Shown: positions 1-8,446, counted from the first letter of the stretch. The stretch is DNA of 64,000 nucleotides from Histidinibacterium lentulum (GCF_003789055.1 NZ_ML119090.1:114128-178127); one strand, 5' to 3'. The notes: generated by a model not told the origin, from the letters alone. Numbers and translations: made by a program.

Positions 1-2
1 AC

Positions 3-731
3 ATGCCCGAGGCGCGGCACATCCCCGATCTTCTCGCCACCGCCGAGGCCCGCGTGCGCGAGATGGCCGAGGCGGCTCCGACTCTGCCGCCCCTGCGGTC
101 GGAGCGGATCCGGGAACGGCTCGCGGCCCCCCGCGTTCAGGCGAGGATGACCTTCGAGGAGCTTCACGCCCGCGCCGCCGAGGAGAACGCCCAGGACCTG
201 CCGGGTTACGGCCGCCTCGTGATGGGCGAGGGCCCGCCGGACGCCCGGCTCATGGTGGTGGGCGAACAGCCCGGCGACGTCGAGGACCGCATCGGCCGCC
301 CCTTCGTCGGCCCCGCGGGCCAGATGTTCGACGCCTGCGCCGCCGCCGCCGGCATGGATCGTGGCACTGTCTACGTCACCAACGCGGTCAAGCGCTTCAA
401 GTACGAGATGCGCGGCAAGCGCCGCCTCCACCAGAGCCCCTCGGCCGGCGATATCGAGCACGCCCGCTGGTGGCTCACCCGCGAGATCGAGCTGATCCGC
501 CCCCGGCTGATCCTCGCCCTCGGCGGGACCGCAGCCGAGACGCTGACGGGCGCCCGCAAGAACCTGCTGAAGCGGCGCGGCACAGTGGAGGACACCGCGG
601 CGGGACCGGTCTTCGTCTCCGTCCATCCTGCCTTCATCCTGCGGCTTCCCGATGCCGCCGCGAAGGAGTGCGAGCGGCTTCGGTTCACCGCCGATCTCGC
701 CGCCGCACGGGAGATGGCAGAGGGCGACTAG
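3..731 (+). CDS. udgX: UdgX-family uracil-DNA-binding protein without Fe-S ligand cysteines
   Basis: UdgX proteins bind uracil in DNA and become covalently attached through a histidine in a KRRIH loop. Here GEQPGD (about residues 87-92), GRPFVGPAG (98-106), the loop GKRRLHQSP (138-146, His143 the expected crosslinking residue) and VHPA (207-210) are all present in a 242-residue protein. Family members usually have a CxxC just before the V/L-x-GEG strand and a cysteine in an ACRPWL-like segment. Here these positions read EENAQ and HARWWL, and the whole protein has only Cys112 and Cys223, so a classical 4Fe-4S cluster looks impossible. The ATG is two bases from the window edge, so a longer N-terminus, such as the DUF4130 fusion seen in relatives, cannot be excluded. 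The TAG stop abuts the IS5-family element. Confidence 0.85.
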   Translation: MPEARHIPDLLATAEARVREMAEAAPTLPPLRSERIRERLAAPRVQARMTFEELHARAAEENAQDLPGYGRLVMGEGPPDARLMVVGEQPGDVEDRIGRPFVGPAGQMFDACAAAAGMDRGTVYVTNAVKRFKYEMRGKRRLHQSPSAGDIEHARWWLTREIELIRPRLILALGGTAAETLTGARKNLLKRRGTVEDTAAGPVFVSVHPAFILRLPDAAAKECERLRFTADLAAAREMAEGD

Positions 732-1536
732 GACACCGACACATAAACCCGCACCCAGATGCGTGTCGCTGCCAGTTTGACGAGGGCGAGGAAGTTGGCG
801 TCGTGTTTCTCGTATCGGGTACCGATGGCTCTGTAGTGTTTGAGCTTCGAGAAGAACCGCTCGATCCGATTTTGGCGTCTGTAGTCCTCCCGATCCAGCG
901 GCGGCGGGTCAGTCCGGCGGGGGATCGGGCGGATGACGGCCCGGGCGCCGAAGTCGGCGAGGTGTCGCGCAGGCGGTTGCTGTCGTAGGCTGGCATCCGC
1001 CAGCAAGGTCTGGCCCGGTCCGAGGGTGCCGAACATATCGTCGACCGAGCGCCCGTCATGGGCCTGCCCGGCGGTGAGCTTCAGCGTGATCGGCAGGCCC
1101 TTCGCATCGGTGACTGCGTGGATCATCGTCGTCCGGCCGCCCCGCGAGCGCCCCATGCAGACGGCTCGAAGGTCAGCCAGACCGGCGGTGCCGGCGGGCG
1201 CGCCGCCACCCTTTTCGCGTTGGCACCGTGCTGGTGGACACGGATGGACGAGCTGTCTACCGACTGCTCCGATCCCTCGTAAGCCGCTGAGACTGCGTCG
1301 AATATCCGATCCCAAACCCCTAGGCGAGCCCACCGCACGAAGCGGATGTAGCAGGTCGTATAGGGGCCGTAGCGCTCGGGGATATCGGCCCAGGGCGACC
1401 CGGTCCTCAGGCGCCAGTAAATGCCGTTCAACACCCGCCGGTCATCGACCCGCGGCACCCCGCGCGGCTTGTTCGGCAGAAGCGGTTCGATGATCGACCA
1501 CTCGAAGTCGGTCAGCTCGTAGCGACGATGGGACAT
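728..1536 (-). CDS. IS5-family transposase, two overlapping frames (probable -1 frameshift)
   Basis: The first frame (1536 down to 1123) encodes the N-terminal DUF4096-type region (YELTDFEWSIIEPLLP) and the first catalytic Asp in VDSSSIRVHQH. The second frame (ending at 728) encodes GRSRGGRTTMIHAVTDAKG, the middle Asp region LLADAS and the Glu segment RIERFFSKLKHYR. The frames join naturally at an AAAAGGG run (+ strand 1210-1215 region), where a -1 slip turns GCG-AAA-AGG into GAA-AAG-GGT, as in two-ORF IS427-group elements. All DDE segments can be found, so the product may be functional if frameshifting occurs, but the middle region DASLRQQ departs from the usual DKGYD. Confidence 0.8.
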
Positions 1537-1600
1537 GCTGCTCTCCTCTTTGCAGGAAGTGAATCAGCAACCCGATCCACCAGATGCCGGGACTGAACAC
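732..1600 (-). mobile_element. IS5-family insertion sequence (IS427-like), boundaries inferred
   Basis: The segment carries a two-frame IS5-family transposase and lies between two CTAG tetranucleotides, at 728-731 and 1601-1604. CTAG-like targets are common for IS5-family elements, so these may be the target duplication. I could not find convincing terminal inverted repeats immediately inside the CTAGs, so the ends are tentative and one end may be degraded. The left CTAG supplies both the udgX stop codon and, on the other strand, the transposase stop codon. Confidence 0.6.
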
Positions 1601-1886
1601 CTAGACCGCCGCTGCCCTTCCCCGCCCTGCCCGTTTATCTCCTTGGCCGGCACTAATCACGGGGGAGGTGTACCCTCCTGATCCGACAAGGTCTCACGGG
1701 CACTAAAGCCCCAACGCCCGAGGGAGGTCAGTTCGTCGTAACGCCAAGGGGTCAGTTCCTGATGTCGCTGGAAAGGGCTCAGGGCTGCCCCGATCAAACT
1801 AGGCCATTCCTATACGCCCGTTAAACCTCGGCCTGCGAGTATCCGGTCATCCGCAAGCGCGGAAATCATGCAACACGGAGACTTTC

Positions 1887-2126
1887 ATGGACGACGATCT
1901 ACCCCTTGGCACCCAGGCCAGACACAAGTTCGCATTGGCGCTGGAAGCCTACCGCATTCTCGGACGCGACCCGGACCTTCAGACGAACGTCATCGATATC
2001 CTGAGCGACCTGCTGCATACGCTGCACCGTCATCAGATCGATTTCGAAGAGGTGCTCTGGTCCGCTCGGATGCACTTCGAGGAAGAGTGCCAGATGGACG
2101 CCGACGGAGGGCCGGACGGGCTCTGA
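1887..2126 (+). CDS. small acidic hypothetical protein, 79 aa
   Basis: The ATG is preceded by a good GGAG ribosome site about 7 bases upstream. The product is 79 residues, acidic, without signal peptide or membrane segment, and probably helical (ALEAYRILGRDPDL, DILSDLLHTLHRHQ). I do not recognise a family. It lies alone between the IS5-family element and the recombinase remnants, so it is probably part of the accessory stretch. Confidence 0.5.
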   Translation: MDDDLPLGTQARHKFALALEAYRILGRDPDLQTNVIDILSDLLHTLHRHQIDFEEVLWSARMHFEEECQMDADGGPDGL

Positions 2127-2319
2127 GCATCGAGGTCGTCCACGCAAGGGTCTGCGAACAGGAGGAGCGCCGGCGGCCACCCGCGCCTGCTTCATCGCCG
2201 GGTATCGAGCGTCGCTCGGAAGAGGCATCCTCCGTTCGGCGGACGCGGCGGGATCGAGATCGGCGCGTGACGCTCCAGCACCTTCGTGGCTCTTCGCGAA
2301 TCCGCCATGCCGTCAACGT

Positions 2320-2991
2320 TCAAGGCGGCCTGCGACCCTGTCCGTGCCGCGTCGCATCCCGGCGGGGGCGGGGCTGCCGTGGCGCCTCGACCTCGAGGAG
2401 GGCCTCGGCTCGCCGACCGGGACGTCCCGGGCCGCGGGTGCCGTAGCGGCTCTGGGAGCGTATGCCGAGATGGCCGAATGCGCGCGCGATCTCGTCCGGT
2501 TCGAAGCGACCGGAGGCTCGCATGTCGGTCGCGACGGCATGACGAAAGACATTCGGCGTGATCGCTGCGTCGAGTGTCGGAAAGGCGGCCTTGCCGATCC
2601 GTCGGACGATCTTGCCGAGTGCGACGACGGCGCGGCGGCGGCGTGCCGCGGGATGCAGCCAGTGGTCCGGCGACGCCTCGGCGGCGCGCCCGATGTCCAG
2701 AGGGACCGGCGGTCCTCGGTCGGATCCAGCGGGGCGAGAGCTTACTTCCCTGATGTGCCGGTGCAGCCAGAGGGCCTCCGGTGCCACGCAGTCGAGCGTC
2801 AGCATCCGCCACGGCTGCCAGCGGTCCGCTTCCAAGGCCGTGTCTAGGTCCGACGGCTGCATGACCGGGAGTTCAGCCGCCTGCGCGTCCCTCGGTCGGA
2901 AGACCTTGCTTCCGCCGATACGACAGCGGAGCCGCTGTTACGACAGCGGAGCCGCTGTTGCGCGCCCTCAGAGCCGTGATCTGGTGGTCAT
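2320..2991 (-). pseudogene. Remnant of a tyrosine recombinase (C-terminal catalytic part)
   Basis: The open part (from 2862) ends with a recognisable tyrosine-recombinase C-terminus: NVFRHAVATDMRASG (box II), EIARAFGHLG and the likely nucleophile Tyr in SQSRYG. In the same frame, an ATG at 2991 sits at the position matching the start of the recombinase-like gene at 3720-4745, with the same leader. It is followed by in-frame TGA (2968-2970) and TAA (about 2943-2945), the latter inside a tandem duplication. The N-terminal DNA-binding half is missing, so this looks like an internally deleted, inactive copy. Confidence 0.6.
2922..2962. repeat. Tandem duplication of a 20-bp palindromic unit
   Basis: Two adjacent copies of TACGACAGCGGAGCCGCTGT lie here. 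Each contains the palindrome CAGCGGAGCCGCTG. The duplication interrupts the recombinase remnant and contributes one of its in-frame stops. Confidence 0.75.
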
Positions 2992-3056
2992 GGTCCTGTC
3001 TCCGTCTGTCATGACGCAGCAGTCTACAGGTTCATGGTTTAGCCGCGGTTCAGCCT
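2989..3056 (-). repeat. Leader repeat, copy 1 (upstream of recombinase remnant)
   Basis: About 65 bases starting at the CAT at 2989 match the stretch at 4743-4809 with scattered substitutions. Both read, on the minus strand, CGCGGTTxAxCCATG followed by a TGTAGA-containing segment and an ATG. The copies share the region just upstream of, and including, the start codons of two related minus-strand genes, which suggests duplication of a promoter/leader. Confidence 0.65.
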
Positions 3057-3252
3057 GACGGCCCTGCGGGACCGGCGACGTGTGCGGGTGCTTCAAAAAC
3101 CGCGGCTGGGTGCGACCCGGCCGCCCGACAACGGCCTTGACACGGCTCCGCCTGCTGGTCGCTCCGGCGCATCAGGCCGGTCTCACCCGGTCGTCCGCGC
3201 AGGGCGTTCGGACGCCGATCCGGGACCAGGTCCTTTCCCCATCGACGCAGGC

Positions 3253-3585
3253 TCAAGGGAACGAGAGCGCATCCCTGGGTCGGAGCAACTCGAGCAGCAC
3301 CACAAGCTCGTCGTGTGTCGCGCCCGCCTTGCGCGCGACAAGCTCTTCGAGCTTGTCCGCGACATCCGGCGCAGCCCACACGAGCGCCCCTTCGACGATG
3401 TCGAGGACCTCGCCGCCGACCTGCTCCGGCGGATCTTCCGCGAAGAGCTCCGGCTCGGCGCGCGCCATGTCCTTGCGACACTGAAGTTCCGCGTCGGTTC
3501 TGTCTTCTGCCCAGCCAGCCCAGCCATATTGGCCAGCATCCCGGTACTGAAACTCCCATTCCATCAGGATCGAGTAGATGTTCAT
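3253..3585 (-). CDS. hypothetical protein, 110 aa
   Basis: The ATG at 3585 follows an AAGGAAT ribosome site at ideal spacing, so I prefer it to the longer upstream reading. The product is acidic, with a Trp/Tyr-rich N-terminus (MEWEFQYRDAGQYGWAGWAED) and a helical, leucine-rich C-terminus. It has no signal peptide or membrane segment. I recognise no family. It lies downstream of the recombinase-like gene on the same strand, separated by about 135 relatively AT-rich bases. Confidence 0.55.
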   Translation of the reverse strand: MNIYSILMEWEFQYRDAGQYGWAGWAEDRTDAELQCRKDMARAEPELFAEDPPEQVGGEVLDIVEGALVWAAPDVADKLEELVARKAGATHDELVVLLELLRPRDALSFP

Positions 3586-3719
3586 GATAGATTCCTTCTT
3601 TGTAAAATAGTGTTCTTCGTCAGAGCGTTGGTCGGGCCCTGCCTGGCGTCGTGTCCTGTTCGACATGCGGTTGGGCCGGATCCCCGCGGCCGATGGCATG
3701 CTGCAAAGGCGTTGACCCG

Positions 3720-4745
3720 TCACGTGTCCCTTAGCGGCCGATAAGACTTCTCCACGCGCACTTCCTCGGGTGACCGGGACACGTGACGAAGGAGTTCTGG
3801 CGTAAAGTCGAAGGGGAACTCCGGCACCGTCACGCGGCCTGCTCGTGCAATTTCGTTGAGGAGTTTCGGTCTGTCGGGATAACCGCCAGCGCCGTCGCAT
3901 CCGAACAGCGTGTGGCATTCAGGTCGATCGCCTTGCTCACGGCTGCGCCACGACCTCCAGATCGGAGGGCCGTTAATGATGACGTGTTCGTATAGCCAGC
4001 CCGAAGAACTCGTCCGCGGTTCGATCTGGCTTACGCGACCCGAGCGTGGATGTGTCGCCGCGGACCACCGCGGGAACGCGACCGTGAGTTCGCGCGCCTC
4101 GGCCCTGATCGCGATCTGCCCGGTGAGATCCTCGATGCGACATCCCGTGCCGAGCATCAGCGCGATCGCGACGCAGATCGGCTCGTCCTTCTCTTGGGCA
4201 GCCATCACCGCGCGCCAGAAAGCATCCGCGAGGAACAAGAACCTGTTCTTACGCCGTGCGATGCACCGAACCCAGTCCAACCGTCCTTCCCGCGTGTCGC
4301 TGCCGGGTTCGCGCAGAAGGGTCCGACCGAACACCCCGAGCACCGGATCCACGGGTCGTCGCGGCCGCTGGTCGAGGAGGAAGCGGGTACTCCGCGCGAG
4401 CATGACTGCGTCGTCGATAGAAAGAGCCGTTCCGCCACTGTCGAGCCACCTCGCTGCGAGACACCGAACCTTATGGCGCGCGTGTTTCAGGAGCGCCACG
4501 CGAAGCGCCTCACGATCGTCGACAATGGACCGCCGAGGCGGATCGCTCTCCTGGAAGGCTTCGTAGATGTCTCTCGATCCGTTTCGAACGACGACCGTTG
4601 CGATCAGGCGACGGTCTTCCTTCGTCACCTCACTGCCGATCTCGTCGCGGAGATCGAGGCTTTCGGCATAATCAAGTGCCGCCGCGATGGAGGCTGGTGC
4701 CAGCATCGACCGATCGACGGGAGCGAGGGCGGGGTTGTGTATCAT
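3720..4745 (-). CDS. Tyrosine-recombinase-like protein, 341 aa, probably degenerate
   Basis: The start at 4745 has an AAGGAG site 7 bases upstream and is preferred to the ATG at 4772. The middle of the protein contains IALMLGTGCRIEDLTGQIAI, similar to box I of tyrosine recombinases (the Arg of TGxRIxEL). Near the C-terminus, DFTPELLRH resembles the start of box II. The expected GH...Y catalytic tail is absent; the protein ends shortly after RH with SYRPLRDT. It may be a truncated recombinase or a diverged non-catalytic relative. It shares its leader with the remnant at 2320-2991. The family assignment is an inference from short motifs. Confidence 0.5.
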   Translation of the reverse strand: MIHNPALAPVDRSMLAPASIAAALDYAESLDLRDEIGSEVTKEDRRLIATVVVRNGSRDIYEAFQESDPPRRSIVDDREALRVALLKHARHKVRCLAARWLDSGGTALSIDDAVMLARSTRFLLDQRPRRPVDPVLGVFGRTLLREPGSDTREGRLDWVRCIARRKNRFLFLADAFWRAVMAAQEKDEPICVAIALMLGTGCRIEDLTGQIAIRAEARELTVAFPRWSAATHPRSGRVSQIEPRTSSSGWLYEHVIINGPPIWRSWRSREQGDRPECHTLFGCDGAGGYPDRPKLLNEIARAGRVTVPEFPFDFTPELLRHVSRSPEEVRVEKSYRPLRDT

Positions 4746-4809
4746 GGAACTGTCTCCTTCGTGATGGAGCAATCTACAGGCCCATGGTTAAACCGCGGTT
4801 CAGCTTCAC
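4743..4809 (-). repeat. Leader repeat, copy 2 (upstream of recombinase-like gene)
   Basis: This is the partner of the copy at 2989-3056. It contains the AAGGAG ribosome site and start codon of the recombinase-like gene, followed upstream by the shared CCATG and CGCGGTT segments. Confidence 0.65.
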
Positions 4810-5151
4810 GACCGGAGCCGCGAAGGCGTGGATCACGTGGTCGTGCCCCCATCTCACCGAACACCCCGGCAGTTGCGGTTTGAGCAGCAATTTTTCTGAG
4901 TCAGACATGTGCCGAGATCAAACACCTAGCATGGTGTGGTCCAAGTGCTCTGACCCCCAAACCGCACCATGGATACAAACGTGGGCTGCCACCTTGGCTG
5001 GATGTAAAGAATTGGGTTTTTGCCTTGACTATATCCCGGGGGAGTCCGGCGCAGCCGGACGGGGGCAGCGCCCCCTCCCGCCCGGGGCCGCCCGGGGGGC
5101 GGCGCCGGGCTCAGGGCAGCGCGCCGAAGGCGCACCGCAACCTTGCCCCGC
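4810..5151. other. Gene-free stretch with GC hairpins
   Basis: No gene is supported. The left part is less GC-rich (around 4880-5030, with AATTGGGTTTTTGCC) and may hold the promoter of the recombinase-like gene. The right part is a row of GC-rich hairpins downstream of ychF. Confidence 0.5.
5044..5075 (-). terminator. Tandem GC hairpins downstream of ychF
   Basis: GTCCGGC-GCA-GCCGGAC (5044-5060) is followed directly by GGGGGC-AGC-GCCCCC (5061-5075). Both are perfect stems with three-base loops, placed about 80 bases after the ychF stop. There is no clear T-tract, so intrinsic termination is only probable. Confidence 0.4.
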
Positions 5152-6249
5152 TCAGGTGTTGAAGAGGAAATGCAGGACGTCCCCGTCCTTCACCGTGTAG
5201 GCCTTGCCCTCGGCCCGCATCTTTCCTGCATCCTTCGCCGCCTGCTCGCCGCCCAGGGTGACGAAATCCTCGTAGGCGATGGTCTCGGCGCGGATGAAGC
5301 CCTTCTCGAAATCGCCGTGGATCACGCCGGCCGCCTGCGGCGCGAGCGTGCCCGCCGGGATCGTCCAGGCCCGTGCCTCCTTGGGACCCACGGTGAAATA
5401 GGTCTGCAGGTGCAGAAGCGCGTAGCCCGCGCGGATCAGCCGGTCGAGGCCGGGCTCCTCGAGCCCCATCTCCGAGAGGAACATCTCTTGCTCCTCGGGT
5501 TCGAGCTGGCTGATCTCCTCCTCGATCCGGGCGGAGATCACGACGTGGGAGTTGCCCTCGGCCGCGGCCATCTCGGCCACCCGGGCCGATTGCGCGTTGC
5601 CTGCGCCTGCCGCCTCCTCCTCGACGTTGCAGACGTAGAGCACCGGCTTCGTCGTCAGAAGCTGCAGCATCCGCCAGGCCTTCGCGTCCTCGGCCTCGAC
5701 CTCCACCACCCGCGCCGGACGGCCCTCCTCAAGCACCGCCCGGGCGGCGTTCAGAAGCCGCTCCTGCTGGACCGCCTCCTTGTCGCCGCCGCGCACCTTG
5801 CGGACGATGTTCTGCAGCCGCTTCTCGATGCTCTCCAGATCGGCCAGCATCAGCTCCGTCTCGATGGTCGCGGCATCCGCGACCGGGTCCACGCGGCCCT
5901 CCACATGGGTCACGTCGCCGTCCTCGAAACAGCGCAGGACATGGGCGATGGCGTCCACCTCGCGGATGTTGGCGAGGAACTGGTTGCCGAGCCCCTCGCC
6001 CTTCGAGGCGCCCTTCACAAGCCCCGCGATGTCGACGAAGGTCATCCGCGTCGGGATCACCTGTTTCGACTTCGCGATCGCGGCCAGCCGGTCGAGCCGC
6101 GCATCGGGCACGGCGACCTCGCCCACGTTGGGCTCGATGGTGCAGAACGGAAAGTTCGCCGCCTGCGCCGCGGCGGTGCGCGTCAGCGCGTTGAACAGCG
6201 TCGACTTGCCCACGTTGGGCAGGCCCACGATCCCCATGCGAAAGCCCAT
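5152..6249 (-). CDS. ychF: Obg-like ATPase YchF
   Basis: YchF is a conserved TRAFAC-class P-loop ATPase that associates with ribosomes and acts in stress responses. The 365-residue length is normal. The P-loop GLPNVGKST is at residues 9-17, the G3 motif DIAG at 73-76, and the G4 position reads NVEE (208-211) rather than NKxD, which is the hallmark of ATP rather than GTP preference in this family. The C-terminal third is a TGS domain ending VKDGDVLHFLFNT. The start MGF-x-x-GIVGLPNVGKS is typical. It is transcribed alone and divergently from the SDR gene. Confidence 0.97.
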   Translation of the reverse strand: MGFRMGIVGLPNVGKSTLFNALTRTAAAQAANFPFCTIEPNVGEVAVPDARLDRLAAIAKSKQVIPTRMTFVDIAGLVKGASKGEGLGNQFLANIREVDAIAHVLRCFEDGDVTHVEGRVDPVADAATIETELMLADLESIEKRLQNIVRKVRGGDKEAVQQERLLNAARAVLEEGRPARVVEVEAEDAKAWRMLQLLTTKPVLYVCNVEEEAAGAGNAQSARVAEMAAAEGNSHVVISARIEEEISQLEPEEQEMFLSEMGLEEPGLDRLIRAGYALLHLQTYFTVGPKEARAWTIPAGTLAPQAAGVIHGDFEKGFIRAETIAYEDFVTLGGEQAAKDAGKMRAEGKAYTVKDGDVLHFLFNT

Positions 6250-6369
6250 GCGCCTCTCCCGGTGCTCAAGACGCGCCTCGCTTACGGGCGCGGCGGGCCG
6301 GGTGCAAGGCCGGTTGACCCGGGGCGCCGGCGCGCCACCCTCAGGCCGGGACAGCTACAGGAGTGACCC

Positions 6370-7038
6370 ATGCCCGATCTCGCCATCGTCATCGGCGCAG
6401 GCCCCGGCCTCGGCGCCGCGATCACGCGCCGCTTCGCGCAAGGCGGCTGCGCCGTTGCGCCCGTGGCCCGGGATGCAGGCCGCCTCGAGGCGCTTTGCGC
6501 GGAGATCGAGGCCGCGGGCGGTACCGCCCGCCCCTTCGCCGCCGACAGCGCCGATTTCGACAGCCTCCGCGCCGCCATCGCCGGGGCGAGCGCCTGGGCC
6601 GGCCCACCCGCGGCGCTGATCTACAACGTCAGCCGCTTTCTGGCCGTGGGGCCGCTCGACCTCGAGCCCGAGACGCTGGACTCGGAGTTGCGCATCTCCG
6701 CCACGGCGGCGCTGGCCGCGACGCAGGCCGTGGCGCCCGCGATGCAGGCGGCGGGCCGCGGCACGGTGCTCTGGACCGGGGGCGGGACGGCGCTCCGGCC
6801 CCAGGGCGGGTCGGGCTCGCCTTCGCTGACCTCAGGGAAATCCGCCATGCGGGGCCTCGCCCTGGCCTCTGCCAAGGCGCTTCACGGGGCCGGGATCAAC
6901 TTCCGCACGATCACCATCAACGGGGCCATCAAGGAGGGCACGCCCTTCGCGCCCGACCTCATCGCCGAGGCCTTCTGGGCCGCCTTCGATGCCCCGCGCG
7001 AGGCCTGGGTGGCCGAGGAGACCTTCGACGGCGGCTGA
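6370..7038 (+). CDS. Atypical short-chain dehydrogenase/reductase (SDR) without catalytic Tyr
   Basis: The N-terminal Rossmann motif GAGPGLGAA (8-16) and overall 222-residue layout are those of classical SDRs. Aligning the conserved Lys and the following ALRGLA-like helix (GKSAMRGLALASA) puts Leu, not Tyr, at the YxxxK position (SLTSGK). The upstream Ser strand reads VLWTGGG. NAD(P)-linked oxidoreduction is therefore doubtful, although related SDRs with a replaced tyrosine exist. The gene is followed after 63 bases by the VOC-family gene. The substrate is unknown. Confidence 0.75.
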   Translation: MPDLAIVIGAGPGLGAAITRRFAQGGCAVAPVARDAGRLEALCAEIEAAGGTARPFAADSADFDSLRAAIAGASAWAGPPAALIYNVSRFLAVGPLDLEPETLDSELRISATAALAATQAVAPAMQAAGRGTVLWTGGGTALRPQGGSGSPSLTSGKSAMRGLALASAKALHGAGINFRTITINGAIKEGTPFAPDLIAEAFWAAFDAPREAWVAEETFDGG

Positions 7039-7101
7039 ACCGCTTGGCGGGGCGGCAGAGTCGTGAGACGATCCGCGCGACCCTGCCAGAGGACCCCGGC
7101 C

Positions 7102-7518
7102 ATGCAGCCCATCCCCTACCTCTTCTTCAAGGACACCTGCCGCGAGGCGTTCGAGGCCTATGGCCGGATCTTCGGCGCGGAGCCCGAGATCATGTCCTTC
7201 GCCGACATGCCCGTCGACGAGGCCGGGGCCATGCCGGGCATGCCCGCGGAGGCCGTGATGCACGCGGCCCTCCAGGTGGGCGAGGGCTGGATCTACGGCA
7301 GCGACGACCCTTCGGGCCAGTCCCCTGCCATGGCCGGCTGCAACGTCCACGTGGAATTCGCCACCGAGGAGGAAACGCGCCGCGCCTGGGACCTGCTGGC
7401 CGAGGGCGGAGAGATCCGCATGACGCTGGAGCCGAGCTTCTGGGCACCGCTCTTCGGCGCGCTCACCGACAGGTACGGAACCCGCTGGATGATCGGCCAG
7501 GCCCCGGCGGAGGGCTGA
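7102..7518 (+). CDS. VOC-family (PhnB/YjdN-like) protein
   Basis: The product is 138 residues of the glyoxalase/bleomycin-resistance (VOC) superfamily in its PhnB-like form: [23 protein letters not shown] at the start, then a middle strand [17 protein letters not shown] and the C-terminal [10 protein letters not shown]. Members fold as paired beta-alpha-beta-beta-beta units; the function of most is unknown. I chose the ATG at 7102, after an AGAGGA ribosome site, over the upstream start at 7063, because family homology begins there. It may form an operon with the SDR gene. Confidence 0.85.
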   Translation: MQPIPYLFFKDTCREAFEAYGRIFGAEPEIMSFADMPVDEAGAMPGMPAEAVMHAALQVGEGWIYGSDDPSGQSPAMAGCNVHVEFATEEETRRAWDLLAEGGEIRMTLEPSFWAPLFGALTDRYGTRWMIGQAPAEG

Positions 7519-7527
7519 GGCGCAGGG

Positions 7528-7573
7528 CCGCGCGCCGCAGGCGCGCGCGGATCGCCCCGGCGCAGCCGGGGCG
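7528..7573. terminator. Two GCA-loop hairpins between the VOC gene and trpA
   Basis: The first is a GCGCGCC-GCA-GGCGCGC stem. The second is CGCCCCGGC-GCA-GCCGGGGCG at 7553-7573. The second shares its CGGCGCAGCCG core with the hairpin after ychF. They are likely transcription terminators or recurrent intergenic hairpins; no T-tract follows. Confidence 0.45.
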
Positions 7574-7654
7574 AAACCCGGACGCGCAACCCTGCCCTTG
7601 CACTCCGCCCGGCGATGGGGGACATCTCCCGCCGCAGCGGCGAGGGGACCAGCC

Positions 7655-8446
7655 ATGACACGCATCGACGCCACGTTCGCGCGGCTCAGGGCCGAGGGGC
7701 GCAAGGGCTTCGTGGCCTACATCATGGCAGGCGACCCGGACCCCGAGACCTCCCTCGCGGTGCTCAAGGGCCTGCCTGGTGCGGGTGTCGACGTGATCGA
7801 ACTCGGCGTGCCCTTCACCGATCCCATGGCGGACGGCCCGACGATCCAGCTTGCCGGGCAGCGCGCGCTCGAGGGCGGGCAGACCCTGAGAAAGACCCTC
7901 GACATGGTCCGCGCCCTGCGCGCCGAGGACGACAGGACGCCCGTGGTGCTGATGGGCTATTACAACCCGATCTACATCATGGGGGTGGAGACGTTCCTCG
8001 CCGAGGCTGGGGAGGCGGGCGTCGACGGGCTCATCGTGGTCGACCTGCCGCCGGAGGAGGATCCCGAACTCTGCATTCCGGCGCAGAAGGCGGGGCTCAA
8101 TTTCATCCGCCTCGCCACGCCCACGACCGACGACCGGCGCCTGCCGACCGTCCTGCAGAACACCTCGGGCTTCGTCTACTACGTCTCGATCACCGGCATC
8201 ACCGGGGCCGCCGCAGCCCAGGCCGCGGATGTCGGCCCCGAGGTGGCGCGGATCAAGGCGCAGACCGACCTGCCGGTGATCGTCGGGTTCGGCATCCGCA
8301 CGCCCGAGGCGGCGGAGGCCATCGCAGGCGTCGCGGACGGCGCCGTCGTGGGCTCGGCCATCGTGGAGCGGATCGCGGCGGGCGACAGCCCCGAGGAAGT
8401 GCTCGCCTTCGTGAAGACCCTCGCCGACGGCGCGCACCGGGCCTGA
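7655..8446 (+). CDS. trpA: Tryptophan synthase alpha subunit
   Basis: TrpA cleaves indole-3-glycerol phosphate to indole and glyceraldehyde 3-phosphate and passes indole to TrpB. The 263-residue protein has the catalytic residues at canonical positions: Glu49 ([11 protein letters not shown]) and Asp60 (ADGPTIQ), with loop 6 in SITGITGA and the phosphate-binding GFGIRTPE near the C-terminus. The ATG at 7655 follows a GAGGGGA site and is preferred to the upstream ATG at 7598. No other trp gene is adjacent in this window. Confidence 0.97.
   Translation: MTRIDATFARLRAEGRKGFVAYIMAGDPDPETSLAVLKGLPGAGVDVIELGVPFTDPMADGPTIQLAGQRALEGGQTLRKTLDMVRALRAEDDRTPVVLMGYYNPIYIMGVETFLAEAGEAGVDGLIVVDLPPEEDPELCIPAQKAGLNFIRLATPTTDDRRLPTVLQNTSGFVYYVSITGITGAAAAQAADVGPEVARIKAQTDLPVIVGFGIRTPEAAEAIAGVADGAVVGSAIVERIAAGDSPEEVLAFVKTLADGAHRA

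Noticed and set aside
1605..1886. Possible end of another insertion sequence (CCAAGGGGTCAGTTC-like text)
   Set aside because: No matching end, transposase or duplication could be found, so it remains unassigned intergenic sequence.
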